From positions 866,001 to 930,000 of the forward strand of contig NZ_CP120368.1 of NCBI RefSeq assembly GCF_029892045.1: DNA of 64,000 nt, given 5' to 3'. Below, one piece after another: positions 34,663-42,853 of the stretch. The first letter of the stretch is position 1, and each line of letters starts with the position of its first letter. Source of the stretch: Sinorhizobium numidicum (GTDB lineage Bacteria > Pseudomonadota > Alphaproteobacteria > Rhizobiales > Rhizobiaceae). The notes under the pieces were generated by a model. The model was not told the origin of the DNA and did not search any database. It saw only the letters and a list, made by a program, of their open reading frames with translations. A program made the position numbers and the translations under genes.

Positions 34663-35229
34663 TCAGCGCCGGGCGATGATTTCGCGCCCGTCGATCTTCA
34701 TCTGGACGCCGAGCGTGCCTGTCGACCGGCGTACGAGAAAGCGCGGCCGGCGTTCGGCGAAAAAGGAGTGGCGGCGGCGCGGCTTCACCGCCGCGGTGCG
34801 GACTTCGCCGAGATGCTCCTCGAGCGGCCGGGCGACGCCGTCCGCTTCGACCATCAGCATGGGAGTGCGATAGGCTTCGGCCCAGGCGCGCCAGTCGGCG
34901 GCGATGTCGGAAAGGTCGTGGGCGACGAGCAGCGGAATGCAGAGATCCGGATCATCGTGATGGAGTTCTAGCGTCACTGTAACCTCCCCGTCCCCATGGT
35001 CGATGGCCCGCGCTGCGACACCCTTGAACGCTCTTGCAGGCAAGGCGATCGAAAGCGGCAAACCGCTGGATGGTAACACCTTGCGCAGCACAGCGCCACG
35101 CTCGTCGAGATTAATGGTCACTTTGCCCACATGCCCGCGCAGGGCGTAAGTTGCCTGCTGCGGAAAACGCTTCGGGTCGAGCCTCAGCGTGTTTTCAACC
35201 CATGCCGGTTGAGTGAGTGTATTGCGCAT
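34663..35229 (-). CDS. Uncharacterized rhizobial protein (possibly DUF6101)
   Basis: A 188-residue soluble protein with no signal peptide or helix spans. It begins MRNTLTQPAWVENTLRLDPKRFPQQ and has GKVTINLDERGAVLRKVLPSSG-type strands (VTINLDERGAVLRK), ALPARAFKGVAARA and VTLELHHDDPDLCIPLLVAHDL, ending in a basic segment (RRRHSFFAERRPRFLVRR). The layout suggests a beta-rich domain plus a basic tail. I do not know its function; the family name is from memory. It is monocistronic, with a terminator after it and the DUF1217 gene divergent. Confidence 0.78.
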   Translation of the reverse strand: MRNTLTQPAWVENTLRLDPKRFPQQATYALRGHVGKVTINLDERGAVLRKVLPSSGLPLSIALPARAFKGVAARAIDHGDGEVTVTLELHHDDPDLCIPLLVAHDLSDIAADWRAWAEAYRTPMLMVEADGVARPLEEHLGEVRTAAVKPRRRHSFFAERRPRFLVRRSTGTLGVQMKIDGREIIARR

Positions 35230-35542
35230 TTTCAATCGCCCTTGTTTTCCTTGAGAGCCGGTTCCCGGTCTTCTCGTCGGGACTTTTCGTCCTCTATGGG
35301 CAGGAGGATAGGCGGCCGCTCTTCCGGACGGCTTAAAAATCGCGGTTAAAAAAACTTTGCATCTGCCGATGGTTAGCAAAAACCGACCCGCCAAGGTTTC
35401 TCCTTCGTCAACGAAACCGCGGGCATTTTTTTAGAGCCGCGCAAACGAGCGCTCGAAAAGCCACGCACAAGTCCCCCGTGAGATCATGCGGCGTCAGAAT
35501 TCCGTTTCGACGGGAATATGGATAGATCGACAGGGCAGCGGC
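35230..35542. other. 313 bp divergent intergenic region
   Basis: This region separates the minus-strand 188-residue gene from the plus-strand DUF1217 gene. It is relatively AT-rich around 35330-35435 (runs of A and a T7 tract after CCGCGGGCA). I found no confident promoter hexamers, sigma54 site or operator and no gene in it. Confidence 0.5.
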
Positions 35543-37720
35543 ATGGTTTCGACCTATATCGACTACAATCTCATCACCCGCGACATGAGAACCAGTCTCA
35601 ACCGTGTGTCGCTTCAGCCGTTGGTCGCCCGCGAAGCGGAATACTATAAGGCCAATATCGGCAAGGTGGCTTCTGTCGACGAGTTTCTCGACGACTATCG
35701 GCTTTACTCCTATGCGATGAAGGCTCACGGGCTTGAGGATATGACCTATGCGGTCGCCTTCATGCGCAAGGTGCTGGAAAGCGATCTCAAGGACGACAAC
35801 AGCTTCGCCAACCGTCTGACAGACGAGCGCTATCGCAATTTCGCCGAAGCGTTCAGTTTCGGCGCGTCAACCGCCGTTGCCCAGACCGATGCCCAGACGG
35901 ATGCGCTGATCGGTCTCTACAGCGAGACCATCGCCAACCAGTCTGACGTGGTCAATGCCGAGACGAACTATTACAATGCGGTGATCGACACTGTCGCGGA
36001 TGTGGACCAGTTCCTGGGCAACGAGCGTCTTCGAACCTACGCGATGAAGGCTTTCGGTCTCGATCCCAGATACACATCCTATTCCCATTTGAGACAGATT
36101 CTGACGAGCGACGTCAGCGACCCGAACAGCTACGTCAACAAGCTCGGCAGCAGTAACGCTCTAAACCTGGCAAACGCGTTCAATTTTGCGACTGATGGAA
36201 GCCTTCCGACGGGCACCCTGCCGCAGGACTCGGCCCAAAAGAGCGCAATCAACGAAAGCTACACCCTGAACGGCAGCGACCACGTGACCTCCGCTGCTGC
36301 ACTCCTCAACAAGGCCTATTATGAGGCAAAGATCGGCAGCATAACGACGATCACGCAATTGAAGGCCGATACCCGTCTGTTCAATTACGTGGTGACGGCG
36401 TTCGGCCTTCCGGCGAGCACCTTGACGACGACCTTCGAAAACATTCTGACGAGCGATCTCAACGATCCGAACAGTTACGCCAATACAATGGGTGGGGAAT
36501 ACAACGCCGAGTACAAGGCCATGGCCGCCGCGTTCAATTTCCAGACCGACGGCACGCTCGCCAGCGGCGACAGCGCCCAGACCGCGGCGCAGATCACCAC
36601 CACGTCCGACGGCTACATGATCCATTACAACGACAAGGATGACGCCGCGGACGAGGCGCTGATTGCGCGTTTCAAGATGCTGATCAACACGCTGACCAGC
36701 GTCGACGACCTGCTCAGCGATTCGAGCATGATGAATCTGACCTTGCGCGCCTTCGGCCTCGAAGATGAAGACGACAGCGTGCGCAAGCTGAGAAGAGTTC
36801 TGACGAGCGACCTTAGCGATCCTGACAGCTACGCCAATTCGCTCAGGGACGAGCGTTACGTGAAGCTCGCCAAGGCTTTCAATTTTCAGCCGGACGGCAC
36901 ACTCGGCGCACCGAAGCTCGCGCAGTCCGAGGCGGAAATCCTCAACACATCGAAATCCTACGTCATCGAAAAGAGCCGCTTCGGCACGGAGGAGGACAAG
37001 ACCAAGGCGCAGGAAGAGGCCAAATACTACAGCGCCGAGATCGAGAAGATCGAGACGCTCGACGACTTTCTCGGAAACCGCCGGCTGGTCGACTTCGTCC
37101 TTCTCGCCGCCGGCATCGATCCCGAAACAGTCGAGACCAGCTATATCGAGGAGATGTTTATCTCCGACCTCGATGATCCGGAAAGCTTCATCAATACCGA
37201 AAGCGACACGCGCTACCGTGAAATCGTGGCCTCCTTCAATTTCGATACGGAGGGCAAGCTGCTTCGCGGAACAGCGGGCGAGATCCAGACCCGACGCGGC
37301 ATCATTTCCACGATGGATCTTTATCTGAACCAGACGCTGGAAGAAAATGCCGGGGAAGACAATGCCGGCGTGCGCCTGGCGCTTTATTTCAAGCGCATGG
37401 CTTCGGACGTCAACACCGCCTATGACTTGCTCGCCGACAATGCCTTGATGCAGGTCGTCCGCACCGCTTTCAGCATCCCCCAGGAGATGGCGAGTTCCGA
37501 CATCGACGTGCAGGCTGAATATATCAAACGCGTTCTGGATATCGAGGATCTGCACGATCCAGAGAAGCTCGAAAAGCTACTGCAGCGATTTACCGCGCTC
37601 TATGACGTCGAGAACAACACCGACGTTTCGCCCGCCGCCACCATTCTTTCCGGTGGCAGCGGCTTCGGGATCAGCGCTGATACGCTGATGCAGCTCACGC
37701 AGCTCAGATTGGGCGGCTAG
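35543..37720 (+). CDS. DUF1217 repeat protein (flagellum-associated family)
   Basis: A 725-residue, strongly acidic, helix-rich protein made of about six imperfect repeats of 80-120 residues. Each has YY-x-A-x-I-x-x-I/V near the start, a ...DFL or DQFL...L..YAMKAFGL segment, ...LTSDLxDPxSYxN and AFNFxxDGxL, e.g. ILTSDVSDPNSY, ILTSDLNDPNSY, VLTSDLSDPDSY and MFISDLDDPESF. The last repeat is the most diverged. DUF1217 genes often accompany flagellar genes in Rhizobiales, but none are adjacent here. The ATG at 35543 starts MVSTYIDYNLITRDM; the frame is open to 35486. The stop lies inside the repeat element starting at 37717. Confidence 0.82.
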   Translation: MVSTYIDYNLITRDMRTSLNRVSLQPLVAREAEYYKANIGKVASVDEFLDDYRLYSYAMKAHGLEDMTYAVAFMRKVLESDLKDDNSFANRLTDERYRNFAEAFSFGASTAVAQTDAQTDALIGLYSETIANQSDVVNAETNYYNAVIDTVADVDQFLGNERLRTYAMKAFGLDPRYTSYSHLRQILTSDVSDPNSYVNKLGSSNALNLANAFNFATDGSLPTGTLPQDSAQKSAINESYTLNGSDHVTSAAALLNKAYYEAKIGSITTITQLKADTRLFNYVVTAFGLPASTLTTTFENILTSDLNDPNSYANTMGGEYNAEYKAMAAAFNFQTDGTLASGDSAQTAAQITTTSDGYMIHYNDKDDAADEALIARFKMLINTLTSVDDLLSDSSMMNLTLRAFGLEDEDDSVRKLRRVLTSDLSDPDSYANSLRDERYVKLAKAFNFQPDGTLGAPKLAQSEAEILNTSKSYVIEKSRFGTEEDKTKAQEEAKYYSAEIEKIETLDDFLGNRRLVDFVLLAAGIDPETVETSYIEEMFISDLDDPESFINTESDTRYREIVASFNFDTEGKLLRGTAGEIQTRRGIISTMDLYLNQTLEENAGEDNAGVRLALYFKRMASDVNTAYDLLADNALMQVVRTAFSIPQEMASSDIDVQAEYIKRVLDIEDLHDPEKLEKLLQRFTALYDVENNTDVSPAATILSGGSGFGISADTLMQLTQLRLGG

Positions 37721-37824
37721 AGCATCCCGCTTTCAAGCGGAGCCGCTGGAACCGGACAAGATGCTCTAGAATCCAATGTGCTAGAGCGTCCTTTGTGCGT
37801 TCACTTGAACGCACGGCGCTCTAG
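37717..37824 (+). repeat. RIME2-like palindromic element, copy 1
   Basis: About 108 bp containing two palindromic halves: CTAGAGCATC...GATGCTCTAG and CTAGAGCGTCC...GGCGCTCTAG, the latter with GTGCGTTCACTTGAACGCAC inside. It is about 90% identical by eye to 43982-44085. The stop codon of the DUF1217 gene (TAG, 37718-37720) is part of it. A degenerate relative lies near 49330. Confidence 0.85.
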
Positions 37825-37862
37825 CGCCGAACCGATTTCCTGCACCGCTTACCAAGCGGATT

Positions 37863-39296
37863 TCAATCCTCCCGCAACACCTTGCCGGGATTCATGATGC
37901 CGGCCGGATCGAAGGCGTGCTTGATGCGTTGCATCAGCTCGAGTTCGATCGCCGGTCGGATTTTCGCGAGCTCATCGCGCTTCAGCTGACCGATGCCGTG
38001 TTCGGCCGAGATCGAGCCGTTATGTTTGAGCACGATCGCGTGGACGATGGCGTTGATCTCCCGCCACCGCCCGAGGAAGGCCTGCTTGTCTGCGCCGACC
38101 GGCTGCGAGATGTTGTAGTGGATGTTGCCGTCGCCCACATGACCGAAGGCGCAGATGCGTGCGCCGGGTATGGCCGTCATGACTGCGGCATCCGCCTCGG
38201 CCATGAAAGCGGGAATGCTCGATACCGGAACCGATACGTCATGCTTGATCGAGCCGCCTTCGGGCTTCTGTGCCGGCGACATGCTCTCGCGCATATGCCA
38301 CAGCGCCTTGCATTTGGCTTCGCTCGTTGCGATGACGGCGTTTTCTATGAGGCCATCGTCGGCCGCCGCCTCGAGCAGGTTCTGGATTATCCGCTCCGCA
38401 CTCTCAGCGGACTCCGAGGTCGAGACATCGATCAGAACGTACCAGGGATGCGACGTTTCCATCGGATCGTGAACCCCGGGAATGTGCCGGGTCGTGAATT
38501 CTATGCCGAGCCTCGGCATCAGCTCGAAGCCGGTCAGGGCAGGACCGCAGAGGCTTGAGGCGCGCTCGAAAAGGGCGAGCGCATCTTCGACGCTCTTGAG
38601 GCCCGCAAATGCGACCTGATGGCCGAGCGGCTTCGGAAACAGCTTTAGCACGGCTCCGGTTATGACCCCGAGGGTTCCCTCGGCGCCGATGAAGAGGTCA
38701 CGGAGATCGTAGCCGGTATTGTCCTTCTTCAGCCGTCGCAACCCGTCCCAGATCTCCCCCGTCGGAAGCACGACTTCCAGCCCGAGGCAAAGCTGTCGCA
38801 TGTTGCCGTAGGCAAGTACGGCGGTGCCGCCTGCATTGGTCGAGAGATTGCCGCCGATCCGTGCCGATCCTTCCGAACCGAGCGAAAGGGGGAATAGTCG
38901 GCCATTGTCGTCCGCGGCTTTCTGGATGTCGGCGAGGATGCAACCGGCATCGGCGACGATGACATTGCCGACTGGATCGATATCACGGATGCGGTTCAGC
39001 CGCTCGAGCGAGAGGACGACGTCGGCTTTTCCTTCACGCGGGATCTGCCCGGCCACATGCCCGGTATTACCGCCCTGCGGAACGATTGCCGTGCGGGTCC
39101 GGCTGGCGAGCTGCAGGATGCGCGAAACTTCAGCGACCGCACCGGGCCGCAATACGAGAGGCGTCGTGCCGCGATAGAGCCCGCGCGACTCGACGAGATA
39201 AGGCGCCGTCTCTGACGGACCGGTGAGGGCATTGCCGGGGCCGACGATCTCGGTGAAGGAGGTGATCAGTTCGGGAGAAGGAATAATGGTCGTCAT
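37863..39296 (-). CDS. FAD-linked 2-hydroxyacid dehydrogenase (GlcD/D-lactate dehydrogenase type)
   Basis: A 477-residue flavoprotein. The N-terminal FAD domain has VPQGGNTGHVAGQIP (pyrophosphate loop) and GGNLSTNAGGTAVLAYG; the C-terminal FAD-oxidase domain has FGHVGDGNIHYNIS and SISAEHGIGQLKRDEL. This is the D-lactate, D-2-hydroxyglutarate or glycolate dehydrogenase group; substrate cannot be chosen from sequence. It is followed by nothing in the same operon; the start is 42 bp downstream of the tsaC stop, so the two may be co-transcribed. Confidence 0.9.
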   Translation of the reverse strand: MTTIIPSPELITSFTEIVGPGNALTGPSETAPYLVESRGLYRGTTPLVLRPGAVAEVSRILQLASRTRTAIVPQGGNTGHVAGQIPREGKADVVLSLERLNRIRDIDPVGNVIVADAGCILADIQKAADDNGRLFPLSLGSEGSARIGGNLSTNAGGTAVLAYGNMRQLCLGLEVVLPTGEIWDGLRRLKKDNTGYDLRDLFIGAEGTLGVITGAVLKLFPKPLGHQVAFAGLKSVEDALALFERASSLCGPALTGFELMPRLGIEFTTRHIPGVHDPMETSHPWYVLIDVSTSESAESAERIIQNLLEAAADDGLIENAVIATSEAKCKALWHMRESMSPAQKPEGGSIKHDVSVPVSSIPAFMAEADAAVMTAIPGARICAFGHVGDGNIHYNISQPVGADKQAFLGRWREINAIVHAIVLKHNGSISAEHGIGQLKRDELAKIRPAIELELMQRIKHAFDPAGIMNPGKVLRED

Positions 39297-39338
39297 GGCC
39301 TCTGCCTTGGATCAGGATGATTTATTCGTTGGAGCGCC

Positions 39339-40316
39339 TCATCCCGCTCTAGGGGCAGCCGCCCGTTGCAGGCGATCGACAATCGCTTCGCCAAGTCCCT
39401 CGGCCGGGATCGGGCCGAAGGCGATGGTCGCAGCGCCGCTTGCATCCGCCTTTTTCATATAATCGAAGAGGTTGGCGGCCGCCTCCCGAAGATTGCCCGC
39501 CGGGCTGAGCTCGAGCACGATCGCCGCCTCGCTTTCGCCGGGAAGCGGCTTTCCGCCGAAACGGATCAGCGCTTCTCCCTGTCGGACGTCTTCGGCATTC
39601 AGCCGTACGGCGGCGCCCGGCGCGTAATGCGAAGCGAGCATGCCCGGCGCTTCGATCGCCGCGCCGGCGGTTTCCGAACGCTCGACCGTAAGGCCGGTAA
39701 GTGCCTCGACCTCCGCCACGTCGAGCCCGCCTGGCCGCAGCAGCCGGAGCTTCCGATCATCGAGCTTGATGATCGTCGACTCAAGGCCGATCTGCGCGGG
39801 GCCTGCATCGAGAATAAGCTTGAGCTTGGATCCGAGATCCGCTTCCACATGGGCCGCACTAGTCGGGCTGATCTTGCCGGACGTATTCGCGCTCGGCGCC
39901 GCGAGCGGTCGTCCGAAACGGGCGATCACCTGCCGCGAAAAGCCATCCGGCATGCGGATGCCGAGCGTATCGAGACCGGCGGACGCGAGCGCATGGACGG
40001 TACTCTCCGGCCGCTGCCGCAGGATCAAGGTAAGAGGGCCGGGCCAGAAGACTTCCGCCAGGCGCCGCGAAATCGGATCGAATTCGACGTGCTTCTCGGC
40101 CATCGCAATGTCCGAAACATGGCAGATCAAAGGATTGAAGCGCGGCCGCCCTTTCATCTCGTAAATGTGGCTGATCGCGTCGGCATTGGTGGCATCGGCA
40201 GCAAGGCCATAGACCGTTTCCGTCGGGATCGCGACCGGTTCGCCTTCGGAAAGTATGGCGCAGGCTCTCTCGATCGCCCGATCCGGCTCGATGCGCGTGT
40301 CGATGATTTCGGCCAT
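39339..40316 (-). CDS. tsaC: L-threonylcarbamoyladenylate synthase (Sua5 type)
   Basis: A 325-residue enzyme that makes threonylcarbamoyl-AMP for the t6A37 tRNA modification from threonine, bicarbonate and ATP. GEPVAIPTETVYGLAADATN at the N-terminus (in pieces), PLAAPSANTSGKISPTSA and LLRPGGLDV are the YrdC-domain motifs. The extra C-terminal 100 residues are the Sua5 domain, so this is the long Sua5 form rather than short TsaC. The start gives the usual N-terminus. Confidence 0.94.
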   Translation of the reverse strand: MAEIIDTRIEPDRAIERACAILSEGEPVAIPTETVYGLAADATNADAISHIYEMKGRPRFNPLICHVSDIAMAEKHVEFDPISRRLAEVFWPGPLTLILRQRPESTVHALASAGLDTLGIRMPDGFSRQVIARFGRPLAAPSANTSGKISPTSAAHVEADLGSKLKLILDAGPAQIGLESTIIKLDDRKLRLLRPGGLDVAEVEALTGLTVERSETAGAAIEAPGMLASHYAPGAAVRLNAEDVRQGEALIRFGGKPLPGESEAAIVLELSPAGNLREAAANLFDYMKKADASGAATIAFGPIPAEGLGEAIVDRLQRAAAPRAG

Positions 40317-40394
40317 GGCGTTTCCATTCCTTTCCGACGCTTCCTTAAAGGAGGTGTCGCGAAAACAGAACGATTTTCTGCGTGCGAGGGCTGG

Positions 40395-40994
40395 TCAGAG
40401 GTTGCGGATGATTTTGCGCAGCGCCTCGTCTGCGGCGCCGAGCATCAGCACGTTCTTGAGCGCTATCATCGGATCCTGTGTGCGGAAGATCAGTCCGTTG
40501 CCGCGAACGTAGCGATTGACGACCATGTGCCGATCATAGGCGTCGGGTTCGATGGCGACGGCGAAATACATGCGCGAATAGCCCGGCTGTATTCGATCGA
40601 AGAAATGCGTCTCGTCACCAAGCTCGGAGAAAAAGTTCGCAAAGTAGAAGGCCCAGGTGACCTCTCGCGAGTGGGCCAGATGCGTTCTGGCGCCGGTCAC
40701 ATGGCAGTAACCAAGGTGAGGACTGTTGGCGAGCGTCCGGTGAAAGATCATCTTTGGAAAGCGGATCGAAGCATGGAAGCTGTTGATCCGCTTGTGGGTC
40801 GTCTCGCCGGCTGCCGTCAGTTTGCGTCCGGTCCGCTCCGCGACTTCGTCATGTGTCAGATAGCGCCGCTGCTCGGCTATCCAGTGGCGGCGCCGATCGA
40901 TGCGGCCCGTCCTCAGGAACTCGGTATGGATTGCAGCCTTTGGTGCCAGGGCGGGTGCCCTTTCGGCCGCGTCGTAATATCTGAGCTTTGCCAT
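40395..40994 (-). CDS. Uncharacterized conserved rhizobial protein
   Basis: A 199-residue soluble protein, basic, without signal peptide. It contains RKLTAAGETTHKRINSFHASI, then FHRTLANSPHLGYCHVTGARTHLAHSREVTWAFYFANFFSELGD in shorter conserved blocks, FDRIQPGYSRMYFAVAIEP and DRHMVVNRYVRGNGLIFRT. Many His residues and aromatic residues are conserved-looking, but I recognise no catalytic motif. It is the most upstream gene of the minus-strand group with tsaC and the FAD enzyme (78 bp gap). Function unknown. Confidence 0.75.
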   Translation of the reverse strand: MAKLRYYDAAERAPALAPKAAIHTEFLRTGRIDRRRHWIAEQRRYLTHDEVAERTGRKLTAAGETTHKRINSFHASIRFPKMIFHRTLANSPHLGYCHVTGARTHLAHSREVTWAFYFANFFSELGDETHFFDRIQPGYSRMYFAVAIEPDAYDRHMVVNRYVRGNGLIFRTQDPMIALKNVLMLGAADEALRKIIRNL

Positions 40995-41291
40995 CGACGT
41001 TAATGCGCCACCCTGCCGGTGAAACGGTTGATCCGTTAGCGGATGCTAAGTGATCAGGGTTAATGAATGTTTTCCGCCGGGGCGCGCTCGATGCGGGTGT
41101 CGCAAAAGGGCGAGCCTCTTTCGCAGCCGAGACTGCGCTGCCGAAAAAATCGCCAATTGCTCAAGTTTTCCGCTATCGCGTTGTTTACAAATGGAAAATA
41201 TCATTTCTTACATGACGCGCAGATGCCGGAATATCTGTCGTCTTTCTGGAAACGGATGTCGCGAACCGGCAGTTGTCAAGGCTATCCGCCG
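40995..41291. other. Intergenic region upstream of the cobalamin riboswitch
   Basis: A stretch of about 297 bp between the divergent 199-residue gene and the riboswitch. It must contain the promoter of the gbcAB transcript. I saw no strong CTTGAC-N17-CTAT match and no open frame I would call. Confidence 0.5.
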
Positions 41292-41482
41292 GCTTAGATA
41301 CCCACACTCAAGGTGCCGCCTTAGGGAGGGCGGAGAATTGGGAAGCCGGTCAAATCCCGGCGCTGCCCCCGCAACGGTGGTGGAGCAAAAAGCCTCGGCA
41401 CAAGGCCACTGGACAAATCGGTCCGGGAAGGCGCCGGGCTGGTCCTTCGTGGACTGCTCCAGAGCCCGGAAACCAGCCTTGA
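41292..41482 (+). ncRNA. Cobalamin (B12) riboswitch
   Basis: The aptamer shows the core GAAGCCGGTCAAATCCCGGC followed by GCTGCCCCCGCAACGG, then GGCCACTG, and the 3' B12-box AGAGCCCGGAAACCAGCC at 41461-41478. The order and orientation are correct for a plus-strand RNA. Downstream, CTGGTT (41500-41505) can pair with AACCAG of the B12-box, and a hairpin (GGAACCA...TGGTTCC, 41524-41566, with a GC-rich inner stem) precedes the gbcA start; there is no T run. It sits about 123 bp ahead of gbcA and should repress gbcAB when B12 is plentiful. Confidence 0.93.
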
Positions 41483-41605
41483 AGCGAAATCAACCGTAAC
41501 TGGTTGCGGCGGGCAGCCGGATCGGAACCACATGGCGCGCCGGCGTCATCGCCGGCGTTTGGTTCCTGTCCTGCCTCTCCGAAACGTGGCGAATGAGGAT
41601 GGGAC

Positions 41606-42850
41606 ATGGACATTCAGAACGACATGCTGCGCAAGCTGAAAAGCCGCCGCAACGGGTACAGCCTCGACCGGGCTTTCTATATCGACCCCGACTATTACCG
41701 CCAGGATCTGGAGCATATCTGGTACAAGGATTGGCTCTTCATCGGCCATGATTGCGAAATCCCAAGAGCCGGGAATTATTTTACGGTCCAGGTCGGCGAC
41801 TATCCGATTGTCGTCGTTCGCGACCGGCAGGGGACCATCCGGGCGCTGCACAACTCCTGTCGCCACCGCGGCTCGCGCGTCTGCGCGCAGCAGAAGGGCT
41901 CTTCGGCCAAACTCGTCTGTCCCTATCATCAATGGACCTACGAACTCGACGGCAGGCTGCTTTTCGCGCGGCAGATGCCCGAGGGCTTCGACCCCGCCCA
42001 GCACAGCCTGAAGCCGGTGCACTGCGAGACCGTTGGAGGATATATCTTCATCAGCCTCGCCGACCAGCCCATGGATTTTCAGCCCTTCCGCGACATGGCG
42101 GCAGGCTATCTCGCGCCGCATCGCCTTGGCGAAACCAAGGTCGCCTACGAGAGCACCATCGTCGAGAAGGGCAACTGGAAGCTCGTCTGGGAGAACAATC
42201 GCGAGTGCTACCACTGTGCCGCCAACCATCCGGAGCTCTGCCGGACGTACCCCGAGGCTCCGACGGTCACCGGCGTTCAGGCCTCGATGGACGATCCGGA
42301 AATTGCCGCCCATTGGGCGCAATGCGAGGCAGCGGGGCTGCCAAGCGCTTTCAAGATCTCGCCGACCGGCCAGTTCCGCACGACGAGAATGCCGTTGATC
42401 AACGACGCCGAGAGCTACACCATGTCGGGTGAGAAGGCCGTCCGTAAGCAGCTTTCCGCCGACGTCAACGCGAGCCGGATCGGCACGCTGCTTCTCTTCC
42501 ACTACCCGACGACCTGGAACCACGTGCTCGGCGACCACGCGATCACCTTCCGCGTCTTGCCGCTGGGGCCCGAATTGACTGAGGTCACGACCAAATGGCT
42601 GGTCAACAAGGATGCGATCGAAGGCGTCGATTACACGATCGAGGAACTCACCCATGTCTGGACGGAAACCAACGATCAGGACCGCCGTATCGTTGAGGAG
42701 AATGCCTTCGGCATCCGCTCGCCGGCTTATGAGCCCGGTCCCTATTCGGCCGAGCACGAGGGGGGCGTGATGCAGTTCGTCGAATGGTATTCGAACTTCA
42801 TGCAGAACCGCCTTCAGGGCGCTGCCGCTCCTCTCTCGCGGGTGGCATGA
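41606..42850 (+). CDS. gbcA: Rieske-type glycine betaine demethylase oxygenase
   Basis: A 414-residue Rieske non-haem iron oxygenase. The Rieske site is CRHRGS...CPYHQW (CxH-x17-CxxH), and the iron-binding helix has NRECYHCAANHPELCR. The sequence is very like Pseudomonas GbcA as I remember it (YKDWLFIGHDCEIPRAGNYF, TMSGEKAVRK, DHAITFRV, EHEGGVMQFVEWY). It would oxidatively demethylate glycine betaine to dimethylglycine with O2 and electrons from the partner reductase. GAGGATGGGAC precedes the ATG. It is the first gene after the B12 riboswitch and directly precedes gbcB (3 bp gap). Confidence 0.88.
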   Translation: MDIQNDMLRKLKSRRNGYSLDRAFYIDPDYYRQDLEHIWYKDWLFIGHDCEIPRAGNYFTVQVGDYPIVVVRDRQGTIRALHNSCRHRGSRVCAQQKGSSAKLVCPYHQWTYELDGRLLFARQMPEGFDPAQHSLKPVHCETVGGYIFISLADQPMDFQPFRDMAAGYLAPHRLGETKVAYESTIVEKGNWKLVWENNRECYHCAANHPELCRTYPEAPTVTGVQASMDDPEIAAHWAQCEAAGLPSAFKISPTGQFRTTRMPLINDAESYTMSGEKAVRKQLSADVNASRIGTLLLFHYPTTWNHVLGDHAITFRVLPLGPELTEVTTKWLVNKDAIEGVDYTIEELTHVWTETNDQDRRIVEENAFGIRSPAYEPGPYSAEHEGGVMQFVEWYSNFMQNRLQGAAAPLSRVA

Positions 42851-42853
42851 CCC

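Noticed and set aside
36161..37555. Long minus-strand open frame (464 aa) opposite the DUF1217 gene
   Set aside because: It is a codon-bias shadow of a real high-GC gene; no motif and the plus-strand repeat protein is coherent over the whole length.
39366..41003. 545 aa plus-strand frame across tsaC and the uncharacterized minus-strand gene
   Set aside because: Shadow of two real minus-strand genes; Arg/Asp-rich translation without motifs.
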